Shown here one piece after another: positions 31,913 through 42,866 of a DNA stretch of 64,000 nt. The DNA lies in NCBI RefSeq assembly GCF_000003195.3, contig NC_012876.2:42224135-42288134 (forward strand), written 5' to 3'. Position numbers and translations under genes: made by a program. Under the pieces are notes generated by a model, which was given only the letters and a program-made list of their open reading frames with translations, did not search any database and was not told the DNA's origin. The DNA comes from Sorghum bicolor. Lineage: Eukaryota > Streptophyta > Magnoliopsida > Poales > Poaceae. The first letter of the stretch is position 1. Each line of letters begins with the position of its first letter.

Positions 31913-33634
31913 TTAAGGAGAAGAACTAGGACGAATAAGACCCTTCTTCAACAACTCATTTAGTTGGGTCTTAAGCGCAACTAATTCATTGGGTGGCATT
32001 CTATAAGGCCTTCTAGAGATGGGAGCGGTACCTGGAATCAATTCAATTTTGAACTCCACATCCCGATCCGGAGGAAGCCCGGGTAGATCATCAGGAAAAA
32101 CATCCGGAAACTCACACACCACCGGAATATACTGAATAGCCTTAGATGTAACTGCATTCACAGTGTTACAGATTTGAATATCCCGAGGAAGTTGCACTAG
32201 AAATGCCTCCTTGGTGTTTGGGTCTTTCAACATCACTACACGAGTGGTGGTGTCGATAAGAACTCCATTGCCACTCATCCACTTCATCCCCAGAATTACA
32301 TCTATGCCCACACCGGGTAGAACAACCAAATCAGCAAGAAACTGATGGCCTCCTATTTCCAGAGTTGCCCCCAAAACCACTTGATTGGTGGAAATATCAT
32401 TTCTCGCAGCACTAATGCAATAACTGCCCTTATCAAGTGTAATGGCCTTGATGCTATGCTTAGACACAAATTCAGAACTCACAAAAGAATGCGATGCTGC
32501 AGAATCAAAAAGCACGAGTGCATCATGTTGATTAACCAGAAACTTACCAGCCGTGACTACCTCACCAGCAGGGATTGCTTCCACAGTTGTGTAGTGAACA
32601 CGCCCTTGACGGACGTTCCCTTGGTTGCCCTTCTTCGGCGGGTAAGGACAGTTGCTCTGCCAATGCCCGGTCTGATTGCAGTTCCAGCATGGACGGTTGG
32701 CAGGCGGAGTCTTGGCATAGTTGGGACCCGTGTTGCCCCTAGGGAGAGCAATAGAATACCCCTTGCGAAAACCTGTCTTTGCCTGATTCTTCTTCACCGG
32801 AGGGCGGTATCGCTGGTTCGGTGTTGGAGCACGGAACGGTGGCTTAGCTGCCACTAGAGCCTTGGACTGATAAGATGACCCGGCCCCGGCCTCAAAAGCC
32901 CTCTTGCGAGTCTTGGTCGCAGTGTACACAGTGTTATAGTTCTCTTGAGTGAGAGCATCAATGACAAACTCATTGAAAGTTGCACACTTAGTGCGGCCCA
33001 TAGTCTTCAGCAATTTGGGGCCCAAACCCCGCTTGAAACTAGCAATCTTTTTCGTCTTCGTGTTCACAAACTCAGGAGCATATCTAGACAAAGGATTGAA
33101 AGCATGCAAATACTCCTTCAAAGTCTTGTTGCCCTGAGTTAACTACATGAACTCGGTATGCTTCATCTCCATGACACCAGGAGGAATGAAATGCCCTTTA
33201 AAAGCATCACGGAAAAGATTCCAATCAAGCACAGTGTCGGCTGGAAGAGCTTCCCGATACTGATTCCACCAGATGCCTGCTGGGCCCTGCAGTTGATGAG
33301 CTGCATACTATGCCTTCAAACCTTCAGTCAACCGAAGCAAGCGGAACTTTTGTTCCACCGTGTTCAGCCATTCTTTAGCTTGAAGGGGTTCTTCAGCTTC
33401 TGTGAAAGGTGGGGGCTTTGTGTCCATGAAGTCCTTGAAGCTACTATACTGGTTGGGAGGTGGCCCTTCCTGTGCATTACGACCACCCTGATTTGCCATC
33501 CGATTGATGGTCTCAGTGAGCATCCTCTGATTTTCCACCATCATTTGCATTAACTCAGCAGGATTCGGTGGTGGAGGAGGAGGTGGTGGATTCATGTTTG
33601 CACGCTGTTCCGCACCTCGGGTGCCACGAGACAT
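31913..33634 (-). pseudogene. gag: Element C gag and protease
   Basis: Gag starts at ATG 33634 (MSRGTRGAEQRANM) right after an acceptor-like TTTACAG. It has a proline run and NQYSSFKDFMDTKPPPF, then stops near 33306 and 33122. The long frame 33121-31913 holds the rest of gag, the CCHC knuckle [14 protein letters not shown], the protease and the start of RT. The protease motif reads [12 protein letters not shown] (Asp at 32504-32506): the glycine of the usual DSG is alanine, which should impair the enzyme. [15 protein letters not shown] is intact. Same order as in A. Confidence 0.87.
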
Positions 33635-33995
33635 CTGTAAAGACACAGTCAGTGAGTATTGATGATGACAAGATTTGCCGTAGAAGAACTTGTATTTATG
33701 CCTGAAAGTATTCGAGAGAATAGCTTTACAGAAAAGGCACAATAATTCAATTCCACAAAACAACATCACCAATCCAACACATGACAGAGATATCCACAAT
33801 ATGCACCACAACGGAAAACATCGTCATAACATAACAAACATGTTAAGATTGCACATTGGGTCCACAAAGTTATTACACCACCTCAGTACATGCCATGAGT
33901 CACGGTCAAAGCTCCGGATTACAACATGGTTACAAAAGCACCACGGCTGACTAGCATACTGCAAAAGATCCTCACAAAACACTACTCACTACTCC
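33635..33995 (-). other. Element C spacer between ORF0 and gag
   Basis: About 360 bases with no supported coding frame, matching the spacer in A by position. It ends (minus strand) in a pyrimidine-rich stretch with CAG directly before the gag ATG. Confidence 0.55.
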
Positions 33996-35081
33996 CTACA
34001 CTCCAGGCTCGTCGTCCGAGTCAGCGTCGAAGATCGCCTCTCCATCCTCGTCGCTAACCGGCTCAAGCTCCTCGTCCTCCACGTCCTCGTGCAAAGGTGG
34101 TGCAGCCGCTGCTGGTCCATCAACCTCCATACCATCATCATCGGCCACAATCACCTGAGGTCCCACCTCTGGATACATGGGTATAGGGCGAGGAATAGGG
34201 TGTAGCAAGTTGTTGAGACGGTGAATCTCCACAAGACCAGCCTCAATCTGATCCTGCAGATAGTTCTCCCGCTCAAGCGACTGAACTCGGTGCATCTCCC
34301 ATGCTTGGCGCCTGTTCTCCGACACACGGAGTGCAGTATCCCTCTCACGAGTGAGCTACACCAAGCGCTCCTGTAAGGTCTCCCTCTCTCTAGCTAACTG
34401 GCTCATCTGATCCTGCTTATGATCTCTCTCTCTAATGGCCTTCACCCACTGCTGCCTACGGTACTCCGCAATGTCCTCCCAGTCATTGCGGTCCTTCTGA
34501 GCTTGCTCCAGGAGTCTAGCTTGCTTGCGAAACTTGCGAGCACGCTTTTCAGCCTTCCGCTGCGCCTCCTGAGCCCTGCGAACAGCCACCATCACCTGTG
34601 CATAGGTGCCCTCTCGCTGTCTAATCAGCTTGAGCACCGCCATCATAGCACTCATAGCAGGACTAGAACTCTCCGCTCTCTCTCCCCTGCCTCGAACCAA
34701 AGCACAACCGTCAGCCTATTTCCACTCCGCTGCTGCTGGGTCAGCACTGGGGATGGAGGCCGCTAGTCCTCCCGTCAGCTCATCACCACACCTCTGACAG
34801 ATATCGAGCAGGATAGTCTGGGCTGCAACCTGAGCTGCCTCCCAAGGAGTTTGCCCATCTGAGCTACAAGTCCAGCCTGTCCATGCAGGCTTGTCCCCAT
34901 GGGGAGGGACAACTCCCTGCACAGCAAACCACTGAATCCCTCCTGTGCTCTCCATCTCCCACCAAGAATACTGAGGTGGCTCAGTATACCCAACAGTCCG
35001 TAACACTCTCCAGAGCAGGGTAGGAGTGCCAAACTCGTGCAAGAAAGTGTCACTGGGACGGGGTGAAGCGGGTGCGTCCAT
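33996..35081 (-). pseudogene. Element C ORF0 (extra ORF upstream of gag)
   Basis: One frame of about 361 codons from ATG 35081 (MDAPASPRPSD), broken only by TAG at 34716-34718 and TAG near 34356; there are no frameshifts. N-terminal part: FGTPTLLWRVL, W-rich, DGQTPWEAAQVAA. Middle: Lys/Arg/Glu/Gln-rich coiled-coil (AQRKAEKRARKFRKQARL, WEDIAEYRRQQW). C-terminus: Pro-rich, then strongly acidic (EDEELEPVSDEDGEAIF). It matches ORF0 of A in order and motifs. Both stops fit a CAG-to-TAG change. Function unknown; an assembly or gag-partner role is inferred from the coiled-coil. Confidence 0.7.
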
Positions 35082-35896
35082 CTGTGGAAAGGAATAGGAA
35101 TACCATGGGTAAAAGAGGATTAGTTTAAGCAACATTTATTTAATTAAAAGGGACGACATTGTAAGGGAAAGAGTCGACAGAATGTATGTATGAATGCGAC
35201 ATGATGCATGCACGAACCGTACGTCCTCACAAACTAAGAAAATTAATATTCTAACGGATATACGGTGGCATACATTCGTCTCTCGATACGATAACTATCG
35301 GTTTACACGTGCGCTGTTAGAGTACCTGCAGAAAACTTCATTCCAGCCCAACAGTTCCCAATAAATCACTCAAGAAAGCAGTAAACTAAGTGCACATTGC
35401 TTGGACATGCCCAACATGCACAAACAATGACACCACAGCTACCCAAGAAATTAAATGGTCCCCAATTAAGTTTCTTTCGTGGTTCCATGGTTTCGACATG
35501 TAACCACTCCAGAAAACCACCGCGATCACTCCCCTAGACCGCCGTTTGGACGATCATGCTCTCACAGCTCACACTTACCAGGGCGTAGGTGCGACGTTGC
35601 ATGATTTAAATCTAGCGACATATGTGGCTAATTCACATATGAAGGCTACCTCCACCAGTAGACCACAGGGTAGCATAGTGCGGTCATCACACATCCATAC
35701 CTGAGTACTGCCGGAGATGCATAAATAAAACCCCCAAGTCAGTACTTAATAGCCACCTAGAGTCCTTATGTGGGCAAGGAGGATTCGACCAATGGCATAA
35801 CCTAATTATTTATTTTACACCATTTTATTTAAAAACTCTTTTGTTTTAAATACACAAACGCTGCATTTATAATACTGAACTTGCTCCGATGCCAGC
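35082..35896 (-). other. Element C leader with primer-binding site
   Basis: On the minus strand TGGCATCGGAGC (35883-35894) is the primer site, identical to that of A. No coding frame is supported. A block near 35500-35570 matches A's leader at 4370-4440. The ORF0 start is preceded by a pyrimidine-rich tract ending CAG. Confidence 0.75.
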
Positions 35897-38800
35897 TGTC
35901 ACAGAACTGACCAAATTATAAGAGTTCAAGTGCAGAAACGATCGCCAAGCAATCAAGTTTCCAAACTTGAGCCCATATAATCCCGGTAGTCAATTGAAAT
36001 CACGAAGGACTTCAAACCAACTTGCAACAAACCAAGATCGTAATAGTCCAACATAAACACAGCGAATGTTACATAGTCATTCATTGCCGTCGATGCGGCA
36101 CCACATCGGAGTTATTAAGTTATTACAACACAAGTTCGAAGTAGCGGAAGCAAAATAGTTACACACACTCGTTCAAAGTTCAGTTCACAAGTTTTGGTTA
36201 TGGCCAGAGTCTACACCATCCTTCCAAAAGCATCAGATACAAAGTTGTTAGAGAACCGTGCCTAACGGTTAGTCCTCATCCCCAGCGGGATGGAGACAGG
36301 TCTTGCAGAAGCCGTCATAAAAGATGTCATCTGCAACAGGTGGGAATAAACCCTGAGTACAAGAATGTACTAAGCTAGACTTACCCGTCTAGTACAACAT
36401 AAAAGACACCGAGGATCATGCAAGGCTAAATATCAAGTGGAGCTGGTTGACTCATCTTTTGCCAAAAGCTTAACTTACAACTAAGTTATTTTGAGAGCAT
36501 CATATTTATTTATTATCAGTCTACAACTAGATTAGCACCTGTACTACAACACATCACTTGATTATTAAAAACAATAATAACCATATCAAATTCATCATAT
36601 GTTTCTTCTTGCTATCATTATTATCATGAACCAAATTCATTAGTGAGTGCTACGTTTGTCGCTGCTCTGTCAAGTTCTCACTAACCGGGAGAGACGGCGA
36701 TTCGAATCGAATTCCTATCCAGCTGGAGGGTTATTCCTAGCACTCACCCAAGCATCCCCTGCCGGAGAGCCAACGGGTCACCTTTGGTACAACTCAGGAA
36801 TCGCGGCTCCGATCAGCGCCGCACTCCCAGGGCTACCACTCTGCCAGGGAGGTCAGGAATTTTAACTCACTTGCCTTTGGACTTACGCGAATGGTCCCCC
36901 GCACACCGCACTTCCTCCGGTAGTGCGCACTTTATACTTGCCGGTCTTCCGGCCTGAGTCAGACTACTCGGCTTCGCGGTCGGAACGAGTTATCCGGCCA
37001 ACTAAGTGACAAGAGGACGTACAACGATCGGTCCTTAGCTGCCACAGACGGAGTTACTACAAACTTGCAAAACTCCGCCCGGCTTAAGTCAATTTAATCA
37101 GGTTCCATCCACGATAGCACATATAGACCATCGTGATCCGACATAACCCTATATCGCGCAGGTGACAGGATATCACCCGACTTCTACCGATTAAAGCATG
37201 GCTAGGCCGCTACTCGATCCTAACTCTACAACCAGGGTAGGATGAATTATCTGGACAAGGATGGAATAAAGTGCAGCAAAAGTTTCATCACAACTCCTAT
37301 ACGTAATGCATCAATAGATATAACATATTAAGTAAACTTTCGAAAAAAAAGGGAGACTTAGAATGCTCCGGGGCTTGCCTTTCACGAACGACGCCGGCTC
37401 GTGATTCGGGCACTCAACTTCTTCTTCGGGCTCTTCGAGTCCGGCTTGCTGAACCTCCACCTCTTGGCTGCCCTCCTGACCGTCGGGATTCACTTGCAGC
37501 TCGTAGGAGGCTGTCGCGTCCGATGCACCTATTGCATGCTCGAACGATAAGAAGATGCAAATGCTAAAGATGAATACTTGATAACATAAGTAACTCACTG
37601 GACACTCATTTACGGAGCAAAAGTTATACAAGCTCACACAAGTAAATAAGTTACCTTAGCCCAAAACCTATCATGATACTAAAACAGCAAGCAACACCAA
37701 ACAAGAGTAACCTGGTAAATAAATCATAACTAATGATAGACAGATCCAACAAAAATAAATAAAGACATTCTGGAAAGCTTATGAAATTGTCTACAAATCC
37801 TCTTTAAACATCACAGCATGATTCATATATTAAACCAGTCATTTAAACAAGGTTCCAGGTTCTGTCCCAGAAAAACAGAGAGCACCTATTTCTGGAACCC
37901 AACTTGGAACAGCCATAACTTTTAAACTATTGGACTAAATGATCCCAAATTTAAACCACAGCTAGTTCAATAAGTTTACTACAACTTTGATTTAGACAAG
38001 TTGCCCATAAAACCAAATTATCATTAAGCAAAAGTTAAATTGCTCCCTTGCTGTCCAGAACAGCCTTTAACCCTATAATTAATTATTTAATAACATGACC
38101 AAAACACAAACCATGCCAACTACAAGGCTTAGGAGCACAAGCATATCACAAGGTTACCAGAATACCACATGAAAACCCCCAAACATTTACTTAACAAGGC
38201 ATTTATTAATTAATTCTAGAAAAGAGCATAATTACAAGATGCTTAGTCAAGGTGCTCAGAAAAATCTACAAAAATTACAGAAGTACAAGGATAGCATCCA
38301 AGCATCACTATAAAAATTTCACAGCAAAAGCACATACTAAATTAAAGATATGTATTTAACATGTAACTAGGTGTTTATTTCATAAATTCAGAAACATGAC
38401 TTATATGGTACCAAACAACAGATTTCAGATTATTTATACCTTAGGAATACCATAAACATGTTTACTACCAACGTAGAACACCAGCATAAGCACCAATTAT
38501 TTTATATAATTTAATTAATGAAACAAGCCAAATTTCAATCATAACATACATATTAAATCTGCAGTACTCCAAAAATCATGAAATATTTACCACAGCACTA
38601 TAATACCATACAGAGACTACCATAAAATTTTCATGGCAAAGTAAACAGTATAACAAGATATATGAATTTCTCCATGAATAACAAGATTAAATCCTTAATA
38701 AATATTTTCCGAGAAAACATGGTTCATTTTATATTTTTATTAAAAACTAGCCATCTCAAGGAATACCACAAAGTTTGTTTCACAATTTTTGGATCTCAGA

Positions 38801-40464
38801 AACAGGAGATATGATTTTTGCAAGAAAGCCAAAAATCAGGATTTTGAATAAAAGAAAAGGAGGGAAGGAGAGTGACGCTGACAGTGGACCCCGCCTGTCA
38901 GGGTCATCGTCCTCACGGCCGATGCGACTCTCGCCGGCGATTTCTCCACGACGGCGAGGTCTTCGGCCAAACCAAGGGCATCAGCGTGATCCCCAAACCC
39001 TAGCAACTCGATTGACCCCCTTTTTCCCACGGCGGAGCCACCGGAAGGGGCACGCCGTCGACGATGGCGGCTCGGCGGAGGTGCTCGGCGTTACACCGGA
39101 GCCCTCAGGCCGGTAGAGCGCGACCTAAGGCCTTCTACAGCACCAGCGGACTACCGCGAAGCTTCCTAGGTACGCAGCTAGGCTTGGATCCTCGTGGAAC
39201 ACGCTGGCCACGAGAGCACCCATCTCCGGCGGAAGCACAGCGGCGCTGCGCACCGTGTCCGGCGACGGAGAGCTTGGTAGAGCGTCCACCATGTGGCGCA
39301 AAAGCTCGCTAAGAACCTAAGCAACCTCTAGGATCTAACCAAAGACGACGAGAGGCTTCACAGGATTCGGCATTGGGCTCGCCGGAAAAGATGGTCACGG
39401 CGACCCGATTTGGGGGAAGAAGGAAATGTCGGCTCACCGGTGGTTTTCTCGGCGAGTTAGAGGGTGGAGAATGGAGAGCGGTTTACGGCGGAGCTGTGGG
39501 TGGAGTTTGGTGAGCAAAGGCGCAGCAAGGAGCGTGCGCGAGCTCGCCGGAGTAGGCTCGCGAAGGAGAGCTCCCGGCGGCCGCGTTTCTAGCGAGAAAG
39601 GGCGAGGCAGAGCGAAGTGGACGCGTCCACTCTGCGCGGGGCGCCGCCGTGGATGTCATGCACGCGAAGAGAGCTGACAAGCGGGGCCAGGAACGGCGTA
39701 CGGGCGCCAAATGTCGACGGAGCTCTGCCGCCGGTTGGCCACGTCGACGAGCTCGGTTTCGATTTAGAAGAAACGATGACAGTCTGACAGAGCAACTTCA
39801 CCGATGATTATCTCCCAAACCAGCCCGAGTTAGAAGATGATGCAGTTGACAAAGTTGGAGTTCCAATCGAGATCTATGACTTTGTCAACTAGAGCAAAGG
39901 CCAGATCGGCCGTGATTGAGAGATATAGAGTTTCCAAAATCGATCGAGCAAACTGGTTTTGTTCCACGACTTAAAAATTTTTCTAAGTGTTGGAAACAGC
40001 CCGAAATCTGCCTTGTGGGCCACTTTTGAGCTATTTTTGATCATTTTCATGAGATGGCCATAAAACAACTTTTGTTCCTTATAAAATTTTCTACAACTTT
40101 GCTGTAGGAAGTTTTGACATGCAAACATTTTATGAAACACTTTTTAAAAGCCTAAGCAAAAGAGGTTTCTAGGGCCTATTTGCACAAGTATGACTTAAGT
40201 GATTATTTTGAGGAAGTGATCAACATGAACATTGTTCCCAAGGTTATGTTAAGAATAGATAAACTAATTACCAAAGCATTGAGCACAAACACAAGCATGG
40301 TTCACTCAAACATAAGCATAGGAAGCCTATTTAAGTAATTTAAAACACATTTTTGCATAGAATGACATGGCTCAAGAGAGATGATGATCATGATATGCTT
40401 TGAGTAGATGATGATGCTCATGCTATGCACATGATTGATGCAACCATAACACTGGGGTGTTACA
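35897..40464 (-). repeat. Element C 5' LTR
   Basis: 4568 bases, partner of 24651-29237, with the same internal layout: protein-like segment at 37357-37532 and GC-rich block at about 38880-39790. It lacks a 20-base stretch present in the other copy. No gene is called in it. Confidence 0.93.
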
Positions 40465-40469
40465 ACTAA
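40465..40469. repeat. Target-site duplication of element C, right copy (ACTAA)
   Basis: Matches 24646-24650; the RT reading frame of element A continues from here. Confidence 0.95.
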
Positions 40470-41342
40470 TGCCCCTGCTCATTTCATGTACCTGATGAAT
40501 TCGGTGTTCATGCCTGAACTGGATAAGTTTGTGGTGGTGTTCATCGATGACATCCTGGTGTATTCTGAAAATGCCCAAGACCATGAGAAGCACCTTCGGA
40601 TTGTACTCAATAGATTGCGAGAACATCAGCTTTATGCCAAGTTCAGTAAGTGTGAGTTTTGGCTGAAGAAAGTGCCTTTCCTAGGCCATATTTTATCCGA
40701 AGACGGTATTTCTATTGACCCGTCAAAGGTGGAGGAGGTTCTAGACTAGAAGGCCCCGACTTCAGTACATGAGGTTCGGAGTTTTCTCGGTCTAGCTGGA
40801 TATTATCGTCGCTTTATTCCAGACTTGTCCAAAATAGCTAAGCCTATGACCAAGCTACTACAGAAAGATGTGAAGTTTGTATGGTCTCAGGAGTGTGAAG
40901 TCGCTTTCACCGCTTTGCGCCATTTGCTGACCACTGCTTCTGTTCTGGCACAGCCTGACATTGAAAAGCCATTTGATGTCTTTTGTGATTCATCTGGCAC
41001 TGGCTTAGGCTGCATACTTATGCAAGAAGGCTGAGTCATTGCCTATGCCTCTCGGCAGCTGATGAAGCATGAAGCTAACTACCCGACTCATATCTAGAGT
41101 TAGCATTGAAACTCTAGGGGCATTATCTGTTGGGTAATCTGTGTCACATTTATACTGACCATAAGAGCCTCAAATATATCTTCACCTAGCCTGAGTTAAA
41201 CATAAGACAAAGAAGATGGTTGGAGTTGATCAAATATTATAATTTTGAAGTGCACTATCATCCCAGCAAAGCCAATGTTGTAGCCGACGCTCATAGCCGG
41301 AAACAACATGTTTGACCTCTCTTAGAGGAAGGTTTCAATCTA
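40470..41342 (+). pseudogene. Element A reverse transcriptase C-terminal part and RNase H
   Basis: Continues the RT cut at 24650: [18 protein letters not shown] carries the active-site DD, followed by [16 protein letters not shown] and [14 protein letters not shown]. RNase H follows ([52 protein letters not shown]). Stops occur at 40747-40749 (TAG), 41032-41034 (TGA) and several more after 41090, with at least one frameshift. No function can remain. Confidence 0.87.
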
Positions 41343-42866
41343 TTGCCTCCTGTGGTTCTACACAATATTGTAGTCAGTTGTTCGTTAGAGAGTCAAATTA
41401 TAGAGCTCCAAAAGACTGACCCGGGTATCTTCCATATCAAGAGAAAAATGAAAGAGCAAGGCACCAAGCATTTAAGGGTAGATGAAAAAGGTGTACTGTG
41501 GTTTGATGATCGACTAGTTGTACCCAAAGACCGTGACCTACGCAATAAAATCTTAGATGAAGCTCATTCCTCTAAGTTGTCCATTCATCCTGGTAGTAGC
41601 AAAATGTATCAAGACTTGAAACCTCATTTCTGGTGGACCAAGATGAAGAAGGAAATAGCAGCTTATGTTGCTAGGTGTGATACTTGCTGCAGGGTAAAGG
41701 CAGTTCACCTTAAACCCGTAGGTTCATTGCAACCTTTGTCGATTCCGGGTTGGAAGTGGGAAGAGATCAGCATGTATTTCATTGTTGGATTTCCCCCTAC
41801 TCAAAAAGGGCACAATTCCATATGGGTGATTGTTGATCGCTTGACCAAGTCAGCTCATTTCATTCCCGTACATTCTACATACCGACCATCCGACTATGCT
41901 GAGTTGTACTTCTCTCAGATCGTTAAGTTGCATGGAGTGCCCCGCACCATTATTTCTGATAGAGGTCCTCAGTTCACTACCCGCTTTTGGGAACATTTGC
42001 ATTCGCTCCTTGGTACAACGTTGGTTCGCAGTTCAGCCTATCATCCTCAGACCTCCGGTCAGACTGATTGTGTGAATCAAATCTTGGAGGATATGTTGAG
42101 GGCATGTGTCATCTCTTCCAAGGGTGCCTAGGAGAAGTGGATACCCTTAGCTGAATTCTCCTACAATAATAGCTGTCAAGAGAGTATTCAAATTGCTCCT
42201 TTTGAAGCTTTGTATGGCCGCAAATGTAGAACTCCTCTAAACTGGGTCGAACCCGGTGAAAGGAGGTACTACGGAATTGACTTTGTCAAGGAAGTCGAAA
42301 AGCAAGTTCTCATTATCCAAAAACACATGGAAGCCGCCCAAGCTACGCAGAAAAGCTATGCTGACCGAAGAAGAAGACCACTCGAGTTTGAAGTAGGTGA
42401 CTTTGTGTACCTAAAGGTATCACCCATGAAGGGAGTGAATCGCTTCGGCGTAAAGAGGAAGCTCGCTCCTAGGTATGTGGGTCCCTACCAAATCATTGAG
42501 AAGAGCGGCAAAGTGGCTTATAAGGTACAGCTACCTCTAGAAATGAGAGCTATTTTCCCTGTATTCCATGTGTCCCAACTCAAGAAGTGCCTTCGCGTGC
42601 CTGAAGAAAGAGTTGAAACAGGAGGTCTTAAGTTGCAGTCAGATCTATCTTTTGAGGAGACACCTGTACAAGTTCTTGATGTCAAAGAAAGAGTTACTCG
42701 AGGGAGGGTTATTAAACTTTTTAGAGTTTTGTGGAACCTCCAAAGTGAAAGAGATGCCAGTTGGGAAAGGGAAGACTATTTACAAGTAACTTACCCCTCA
42801 TTCTATGAAAAATGGTACGTCTCTCAAATCTCGGGACGAGATTTTTGTAAGGAGGGAGGGCTGTAA
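41343..42866 (+). pseudogene. Element A integrase with chromodomain-type tail
   Basis: Integrase with HHCC region ([24 protein letters not shown]). The first catalytic Asp is replaced by Tyr (SMYFIVG, 41775-41777), the second is present (ISDRGPQF), and the Glu position reads Asp (GQTDCVNQ, 42066-42068). TAG at 42129-42131 splits it. The C-terminal part is open (42210-42866): [24 protein letters not shown] and the chromodomain-like VIKLFRVLWNLQSERDASW. The last codons encode the hairpin and polypurine tract, and the TAA stop (42864-42866) is supplied by the LTR start TGTAACA. Confidence 0.88.
42826..42861 (+). promoter_or_regulatory. Element A hairpin and polypurine tract
   Basis: AAATCTCGGGACGAGATTT (42826-42844) is a perfect 8-base stem with GGA loop. 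AAGGAGGGAGGGC (42849-42861) abuts the 3' LTR. Both lie within the integrase reading frame. Confidence 0.85.

Larger units (their letters stand above)
24651..40464 (-). mobile_element. Element C: Tekay-like Ty3-gypsy retrotransposon, minus strand, nearly complete
   Basis: LTRs at 24651-29237 (4587 bases) and 35897-40464 (4568 bases), duplication ACTAA, primer site at the left edge of the right LTR, polypurine tract at the right edge of the left LTR. Reading leftward the internal order is ORF0, gag, protease, RT, RNase H, integrase, chromodomain. Relative to A it is a different but related family: genes and LTR blocks align, with clear divergence. LTR difference is about 1.5-2% by eye. Several stops and shifts remain, so it is not coding-competent as read, although the integrase is largely intact. 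Confidence 0.93.

Noticed and set aside
32345..32857. 170-codon plus-strand frame
   Set aside because: Antisense to the protease and zinc-knuckle region of element C.
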